From: Oscillospiraceae bacterium
Lineage (GTDB): Bacteria > Bacillota > Clostridia > Oscillospirales > Ruminococcaceae
NCBI GenBank assembly: GCA_017472375.1
Contig: JAFUQL010000254.1
Coordinates: 1-12,696 of the forward strand
Direction: 5' to 3'
Length of the DNA: 12,696 bases
Shown: one piece after another, positions 8,184 to 12,696 of the stretch
Layout of the letters: each line of letters begins with the position of its first letter
Numbering within the stretch: position 1 is the first letter of the stretch
Translations under genes and position numbers: made by a program
The notes under the pieces: generated by a model
Told to the model about the DNA's origin: nothing
What the model saw: the letters and a program-made list of their open reading frames with translations, nothing else
Database searches by the model: none

Positions 8184-10153
8184 TCAAACAGTTCCTCCCT
8201 TCGGATGTCGAACCCGCTGACGAACGGGTAGGGCACGCGCAGGCGCTGGCCCTGCGAATCCACCACCTCGGCGGGGGTGCGGCCGGCCTGCAGATCATAG
8301 GCCTCGTTCTCCTCGGGGCCGATCTCGCTGTTGAAATACTCGATGCGTCCCGGCTCCTCGTCGGGCAGCACGTCCAGCTGGAAGTGCTCCAGCCAGCCGG
8401 CCACCAGCCGGCAGTTGTGCTCCAGCGCCATGTGGTGCTGCTCCAGCTGGGTGGAGTCCTCCTTGAGCTGGATCTGCCGGCTGCGCAGGGTGTCCAGAAT
8501 GCTGCGCCCGCGCATATAGGTACACACACGGCTCAGGTAGTCGCTGAAGAAGGCGCCGGCCTCCTCCACACGGGTGCGGATGCTGTTCATGGCGCCGTTG
8601 TAGTCACGCACCTTGTTCACAAGGCCCCAGCGGTACCACAGCAGGGCCAGCATGCCCACGCAGGCCAGCATGCCCAGGCGGGCAAAGCAGGCCAGCAGCA
8701 GGGTCTGCAGGCCGTCACTGCTTCCGGCGCTGCGCACGATCTCGGGCAAAAAGCCCACGGCGTACACCGCCATGGCAAACAGCCCGGCTTTGACGGCCAT
8801 GCTGCGGGTCATGCGGCGGCCGATGTTGGTGCGGGTGGCCCGGTCGGCACGGCCCTTCTCCTGGTACATCCCCCGCACCGAAAAGGCGCTGAAGGTGTCC
8901 ATGTTGAACAGCTCGATCTCCTCGTCGCTGAGCAGCATATCCAGCTCGTCGAGCTGGTACTCGTCCAGCGAGCGGACGGCATCCGGGTCCAGCTTGGCAT
9001 TCTTGCGGGTGAAGCTGCAGGCCAGGTCCAGCCCGCGGCGGGGAGCCATCAGGATGCGGGCCAGCGCCTTGCGGCTGACCTCCATCTGGGCCTTCCACCA
9101 GGGAAGCTCCGGCTGGGGACAGTCCTGCGCAAGGCCCACGCCCTCATCGTTGGCATAGAGGCCGTCGGTCTCGTCGGTCTGGAAATCCACCGTCACGGCG
9201 AACTGATAGTCGGGCAGCTCCTCCGTCTGGCGCTGGACCTCCAGCGTGGCGCGCAGGGCGCTGGCGCGGCGGTCCACCTCTTTTTTGATGCGGGCCAGCC
9301 GGTTGTGGTAGGTGCTCAGCAGCTCCTGCAGGTTCAGGTCGTTCACCGAGCCCTCGAGCCGGTACAGCCGCTCGGGGGCCAGGCGGCCGCCGTCGAAGTC
9401 ATTCAGCGCCAGGGTCAGTACCATCATCCAGTAGGCAAACTCGTCCTCATGGCAGTGGGCCTGGTCCATCTCGGCGCAGTCCATGGTCAAAAAGCGGGTC
9501 TTGAGCGGGTAGCGGTTGCGCTCCACGAAGCGGGAGGAATCGTACTCGGTTTTGGCCAGCCGCTCCCGGTCGGTCATCTGGCGCTTGGCCTGAGGCGGCA
9601 GACGGCGGCGCGCCGCAAACATCCAAAGCTGGTCCGGCTTTTCGGCACGGAACCGATATTTCTCCTCCAGCTTCAGCCATGCTTCCTTCTCCGCTTCCAG
9701 CTGCTGGGCGTTGGTCAGCACCGTGTCACGGTGTTCGCTGCCGTCCTCCTGCACCATCTGGTCGCTGAACTCGTAGATGGGGGTGGGCACACCGCCCAGC
9801 ATCTGGGCCAGCCGGATCACCGAGATCTCGCTCTCGGCGACCGGAGGCCGGACCCGGTTGTTGCAGCAGAAGTCGAAGGGATTGTTGTCGTTGACGGGAA
9901 GGCGTTCCGGGGGCTGGCCCACCGGGGCACCGTTCACCGAGAGAATGGGCATGGGCAGCGCCACCAGCGCACGCCAGTGCTTTTTGCCGCGCACAAGGCC
10001 AAGCAGCTCCGGCAGGGCGGTCTTGAAATCGGTGCCCTGCTGGTTCCAGTGGCAGAATGCGATCTGCCCGGCCTCTTCATAGGGCTGGAACAGCATGTGG
10101 TATTCCTGAAGGAATTGGGCGGCTTCGTCGCCCGCGATCACCACAGTAAACAA
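8180..10153 (-). CDS. Unrecognised 657-residue protein with a central membrane hairpin
   Basis: I do not recognise this family. The first 70 residues look like an alpha/beta fold opening with a hydrophobic strand (FTVVIAG) and a second one near 61-68 (RALVALPM). Residues 147-170 and 280-312 are charged helices that could form coiled coils. Two membrane helices lie at about 452-471 and 483-507; basic residues before the first (RRMTRS) and after the second (WYRW..NK) place both flanks in the cytoplasm. A helical region (510-592) and an acidic tail rich in Glu and Pro follow. No catalytic motif, signal peptide or large outside domain is visible. The TTG at 10153 is chosen because a perfect AAAGGAGGT lies 9 bases before it; the ATG just upstream is out of frame. 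The gene starts 39 bases after the tubulin-like gene and overlaps the membrane protease gene by 4 bases, so it is likely a structural partner of one of these, perhaps a scaffold or adaptor in an EssC-linked complex. That role is inferred from position only. Confidence 0.85.
   Translation of the reverse strand: MFTVVIAGDEAAQFLQEYHMLFQPYEEAGQIAFCHWNQQGTDFKTALPELLGLVRGKKHWRALVALPMPILSVNGAPVGQPPERLPVNDNNPFDFCCNNRVRPPVAESEISVIRLAQMLGGVPTPIYEFSDQMVQEDGSEHRDTVLTNAQQLEAEKEAWLKLEEKYRFRAEKPDQLWMFAARRRLPPQAKRQMTDRERLAKTEYDSSRFVERNRYPLKTRFLTMDCAEMDQAHCHEDEFAYWMMVLTLALNDFDGGRLAPERLYRLEGSVNDLNLQELLSTYHNRLARIKKEVDRRASALRATLEVQRQTEELPDYQFAVTVDFQTDETDGLYANDEGVGLAQDCPQPELPWWKAQMEVSRKALARILMAPRRGLDLACSFTRKNAKLDPDAVRSLDEYQLDELDMLLSDEEIELFNMDTFSAFSVRGMYQEKGRADRATRTNIGRRMTRSMAVKAGLFAMAVYAVGFLPEIVRSAGSSDGLQTLLLACFARLGMLACVGMLALLWYRWGLVNKVRDYNGAMNSIRTRVEEAGAFFSDYLSRVCTYMRGRSILDTLRSRQIQLKEDSTQLEQHHMALEHNCRLVAGWLEHFQLDVLPDEEPGRIEYFNSEIGPEENEAYDLQAGRTPAEVVDSQGQRLRVPYPFVSGFDIRREELFE
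8192..8201 (-). promoter_or_regulatory. Strong ribosome binding site at the ATGA overlap
   Basis: AAGGGAGGAA on the minus strand sits 8 bases before the ATG at 8183, inside the last codons of the upstream 657-residue gene. Together with the ATGA stop/start overlap it fixes the start of the membrane protease gene and points to coupled translation and balanced amounts of the two membrane proteins. Confidence 0.8.
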
Positions 10154-10162
10154 TCCTCTGCC

Positions 10163-10171
10163 ACCTCCTTT
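10163..10171 (-). promoter_or_regulatory. Perfect ribosome binding site that sets a TTG start
   Basis: AAAGGAGGT on the minus strand ends 9 bases before TTG at 10153-10151. The first in-frame GTG codons lie 9-12 bases further downstream, too far from this site, and the upstream ATG is in another frame. The site therefore decides the TTG start of the 657-residue membrane protein. Confidence 0.8.
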
Positions 10172-10192
10172 CGGTCATTGTTGGTCTGCATA

Positions 10193-12696
10193 TCACACGG
10201 CGAAGGGGTTCTTATCCTGCTTGGCGCGGATCTGCTTGATGGTCTCATCCACCTGCTCGCGCACGTCCTCCAGATCGGGGCTCTCGATCTGGTACACATC
10301 GCGGAAACGGCGGCTCAGGGCGCTGATCACCATGTTGACGGTGTCGTCCAGGATGCGGTTCTTGGGCACGTCGGGGTTGCCGCACTCAGCCATCATGTTG
10401 GCCACGAACTGCTTCACCTGGTCCACCAGCACCAGCTCGTAGGCGCGGTTCAGGGCAGCGGGATCCACAAAGCGGGAGATGTAGTACTCCACCAGCTCCA
10501 GAATGGCATCGCGCAGCAGGTTCATGTTCTCCACCTGGTAGTCGTCCACCGGGGTGCTGAACTTGACCCAGTACAGCAGGTCGAACACGGAGGCATCGGT
10601 CTCGGAGTCGAACTCATCCACGCGGAAGCGGCCCTTCTGGGCGGGCAGGTCGTGGCCGAACACATCCGCACCGCTGAACCACTTCAGGCGGCGCACCAGC
10701 ATGGTCTCCTCAAAGCGCTTGCGGTCGCGCAGCTCGATGGCGATCTGGTTCTCCAGCGACTGGAGCACCGCCTCCACCTGGGGCGGGTTGACGCTCAGGG
10801 CGTCCACCAGCTCGCTGAGCTTGTCGCAGGGATTGGCCTTGGCCGCATCGCCCAGCTCGCTGGGCACCACAAAGTCGCGGTTGTCGTTGCTCTCAGGCAC
10901 ATACAGCTTGTCACCCAGCTTGTACTGGATGGTGCCGCTGAGCAGGCCCCAGACCATGGCCCGGTAGACCCGCTTGATCTCCTCGTTGTGGACCTCGTCG
11001 GACAGGTCGGGCATATACATGGCCAGATGCCAGTTGCGGTCCAGATGGGGGGTGATGTCCAGGTTCTTGCTCAGCACGGGGCCCAGCTTGCACACGCGGT
11101 TCTTGTAGGCGGAGAAGTAGATGCCGGCGCGGCGCTCCAGGGTGCGGGCCTTCAGCGCAGGGCTGAACTGCTGCAGATCCACCGCCTTGATGCCATAGAT
11201 GGCGTGGTAGAAGATGATCTCGTAGTCGGAGATGTCCGCATCCACATCGCCGCCCTCGGGGCTGAGGGTGGGAACGATGAAGTCGGGGAACTTATCCCGC
11301 ACGCCCTTGCTGTAGCAGCAGGCCTTGATGGGATGGCGCTGCTCGCCCATGGGCTTCTCGATGAAGGGCTCGGCCAGGGCGGCAGTGGCGTTCAGCTTGT
11401 CGCGGCAGTAGCTCAGCTGGTCGGCGCGGCTCAGCTCATCCTGCTGCTCCAGGGCGCTGTCGGCCTTCTCGGTGAGGGCCTTGGCCTTCGCCTTCTTGGC
11501 GGCGTGCTTGTAGCGGGCCTCGGCCATCAGCGCATCGATGACGTTCATGTTGATCTTGGCGCCGTACTTGCGCTCCACCTGCTTGGTCCAGAACTCCATG
11601 ATGGTGGAGTCGTACATATCGGCGAAGTCCTTGGAGGTGGGGGCATCCAGGCCGATGCTGAACTTCTTGATGGCCGCAAAGATGGTGGCGCTCACCTCGC
11701 TGACGCTCTCGTCGGCATAGAAGGGCATCTCCTTCATCAGGCCGTCCAGGCAGTCGTCGTCGGCGCAGACATGGTAGGTGGCGTGGCCCTCGCCGTTGCG
11801 GTAGCGGGCATACAGCTCCACACGCTCGCGCTCGGTCTTCTCCAGGCTGGTGGTCAGGCTGGTGTTGAACAGATCCAGGCCGTCCAGCATGGCCTTGACG
11901 CTCTCCTGCACGGCCTTCAGGAAGCCCAGCTTCACCTCGGCGTCGAACAGGGTCTTGATGTTGGCCACATGGTTGTTCAGGGCCTCGGCCAGATCGTCGC
12001 GCTGGTTCTTGTCCAGCTTCTCACCCAGCAGGATGACCTTCTTGGTCATGTTGTACTGGCTGATGTTCTCCTTGGTGGTGGTGTCGGGATCGTCGATGGC
12101 GCTGGCCAGCGCCTCCATGCCCTCGCGGGCCTCATCCACGGCGGCCTGCTGGGTGGATACGCGCACCGCCAGGGTGCGGTCCAGACCATACAGGAAGTAG
12201 CGCACCGCGCAGATGTGCATGAACTCGTTGTTGGCGTTGTGCAGATGGTACTCCAGATGGATGGGATCGCTGGTGCGGGTCAGGTCGCCCTCGGCGCGCA
12301 GCACGTTGTTGGTGAAGCTGCTGATGGCGCTGGCAGAGGCCACGCGGGCGGTCTCCTCCAGCTCACGCACGGTCTTGTAGGCCTGCAGGGCGGCGCCGGT
12401 GGCGTCCTCCACGTCGCTCTCGCCCTCCAGGGTCTCGATGTCGCGGGTGGCCTTCACGGTGCCGCTGTCCAGGGCTTCCTGCTTGCCCAGAACGCGGGTG
12501 ATCTCGCCGTCCAGGGCCTCGATGTACTTCTCCCAGCGGCCCACATAGTCCTGGCCGCCCTCCATCGCCAGCATGGTGGACTGGCGGTAGATCATCTTCA
12601 GGAAGGAGTCCTTGCCGCCCTCGACCTGCTCCATATAGTAGTCAGGCAGGGTCTGCACCACGATGCTGGGATCCAGACGGCGCTTCTCCTCCTGGC
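10193..12696 (-). CDS. Large helical cytoplasmic protein, C-terminal 833 residues; possible bacterial tubulin-like (Tubulin_2-type) protein
   Basis: The gene enters from the right edge: the frame is open up to base 12694, and GTG at 12661 is an internal codon, with QEEKRRLDPSI read in frame before it. The stop is the TGA at 10193-10195. The visible 833 residues contain no membrane segment and no signal peptide. They are rich in charged helices, including a Lys/Ala/Glu stretch encoded at about 11430-11530 that could form a coiled coil. A more conserved-looking part is encoded at about 11100-11220, with FYHAIYGIKAVDL. I recognise no nucleotide-binding motif here. From memory, long clostridial proteins with an N-terminal tubulin-like GTPase domain and a helical C-terminal region of this size have a similar look, and the missing 300-350 residues would be the right size for that domain. 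If so, the protein would form or bind filaments. This is a moderate-confidence guess; that a real partial gene is present is secure. It is the first visible gene of the operon, 39 bases ahead of the next. Confidence 0.6.
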   Translation of the reverse strand, partial: QEEKRRLDPSIVVQTLPDYYMEQVEGGKDSFLKMIYRQSTMLAMEGGQDYVGRWEKYIEALDGEITRVLGKQEALDSGTVKATRDIETLEGESDVEDATGAALQAYKTVRELEETARVASASAISSFTNNVLRAEGDLTRTSDPIHLEYHLHNANNEFMHICAVRYFLYGLDRTLAVRVSTQQAAVDEAREGMEALASAIDDPDTTTKENISQYNMTKKVILLGEKLDKNQRDDLAEALNNHVANIKTLFDAEVKLGFLKAVQESVKAMLDGLDLFNTSLTTSLEKTERERVELYARYRNGEGHATYHVCADDDCLDGLMKEMPFYADESVSEVSATIFAAIKKFSIGLDAPTSKDFADMYDSTIMEFWTKQVERKYGAKINMNVIDALMAEARYKHAAKKAKAKALTEKADSALEQQDELSRADQLSYCRDKLNATAALAEPFIEKPMGEQRHPIKACCYSKGVRDKFPDFIVPTLSPEGGDVDADISDYEIIFYHAIYGIKAVDLQQFSPALKARTLERRAGIYFSAYKNRVCKLGPVLSKNLDITPHLDRNWHLAMYMPDLSDEVHNEEIKRVYRAMVWGLLSGTIQYKLGDKLYVPESNDNRDFVVPSELGDAAKANPCDKLSELVDALSVNPPQVEAVLQSLENQIAIELRDRKRFEETMLVRRLKWFSGADVFGHDLPAQKGRFRVDEFDSETDASVFDLLYWVKFSTPVDDYQVENMNLLRDAILELVEYYISRFVDPAALNRAYELVLVDQVKQFVANMMAECGNPDVPKNRILDDTVNMVISALSRRFRDVYQIESPDLEDVREQVDETIKQIRAKQDKNPFAV

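Noticed and set aside
4086..8231. Plus-strand open frame of 1381 codons, longer than the gene opposite it
   Set aside because: It lies antisense to the membrane protease gene. Its product is an Ala/Gly/Gln/His/Leu/Val-rich string without domains, as expected when high third-position GC removes antisense stops. The opposite frame has zinc ligands, membrane helices and a strong ribosome binding site.
12659..12661. GTG as the start of the rightmost gene
   Set aside because: The frame stays open to the window edge, no ribosome binding site precedes the codon at a suitable distance, and the preceding residues read as normal protein. The gene is 5'-truncated by the window.
1..12696. tRNA, rRNA, CRISPR array, insertion sequence or attachment site
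   Set aside because: The window is almost fully coding on the minus strand. The only gaps are 39 and 134 bases, and I saw no direct-repeat array, transposase or RNA gene.

Overview
The window is a dense, GC-rich block with four large genes, all on the minus strand, so gene order runs from right to left. High GC, strong third-position G/C, perfect AGGAGG-type ribosome binding sites, a TTG start and an EssC-type FtsK/SpoIIIE ATPase point to a high-GC Firmicute (Bacillota). A gut Oscillospiraceae/Ruminococcaceae-type clostridium is my best guess from composition and gene content; the sequence does not prove it. No tRNA, rRNA, CRISPR array or insertion sequence is visible.

Layout in transcription order: (1) 12696-10193, the 3' part of a long gene for a helical, charged protein without membrane segments. 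Its visible length and place suggest the C-terminal region of a bacterial tubulin-like (Tubulin_2-type) protein, but the GTPase part lies outside the window. (2) 10153-8180, a 657-residue protein of no recognised family, with a central membrane hairpin and large cytoplasmic parts on both sides; it starts at TTG behind a perfect Shine-Dalgarno. (3) 8183-4185, a 1332-residue polytopic membrane protein joined to gene 2 by an ATGA overlap. It has about five N-terminal membrane segments, a large unassigned middle region with a faint resemblance to a degenerate SF2 helicase core, an acidic linker, a CxxC...CxxC zinc ribbon and a C-terminal HELTH metallopeptidase that resembles the DA1 family. (4) A strong intrinsic terminator at about 4126-4168. 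(5) 4050 to beyond base 1, an EssC/EccC-type ATPase of type VII secretion, lacking only its extreme C-terminus (the expected third ATPase domain).

Genes 1-3 look like one operon, and essC follows in the same direction after the terminator. EssC is the motor of type VII (ESX/Ess) secretion, so the neighbours are candidate parts of a divergent type VII-like machine. None of the usual partners (EsxA/WXG100, EssA, EssB, EsaA, EsaB) is in view. The visible membrane proteins are all predicted to place almost all of their mass in the cytoplasm. The most interesting possibility is an EssC-based membrane machine working with a tubulin-like cytoskeletal protein and a membrane-anchored DA1-like protease. 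The linkage is seen; the joint function is inferred.
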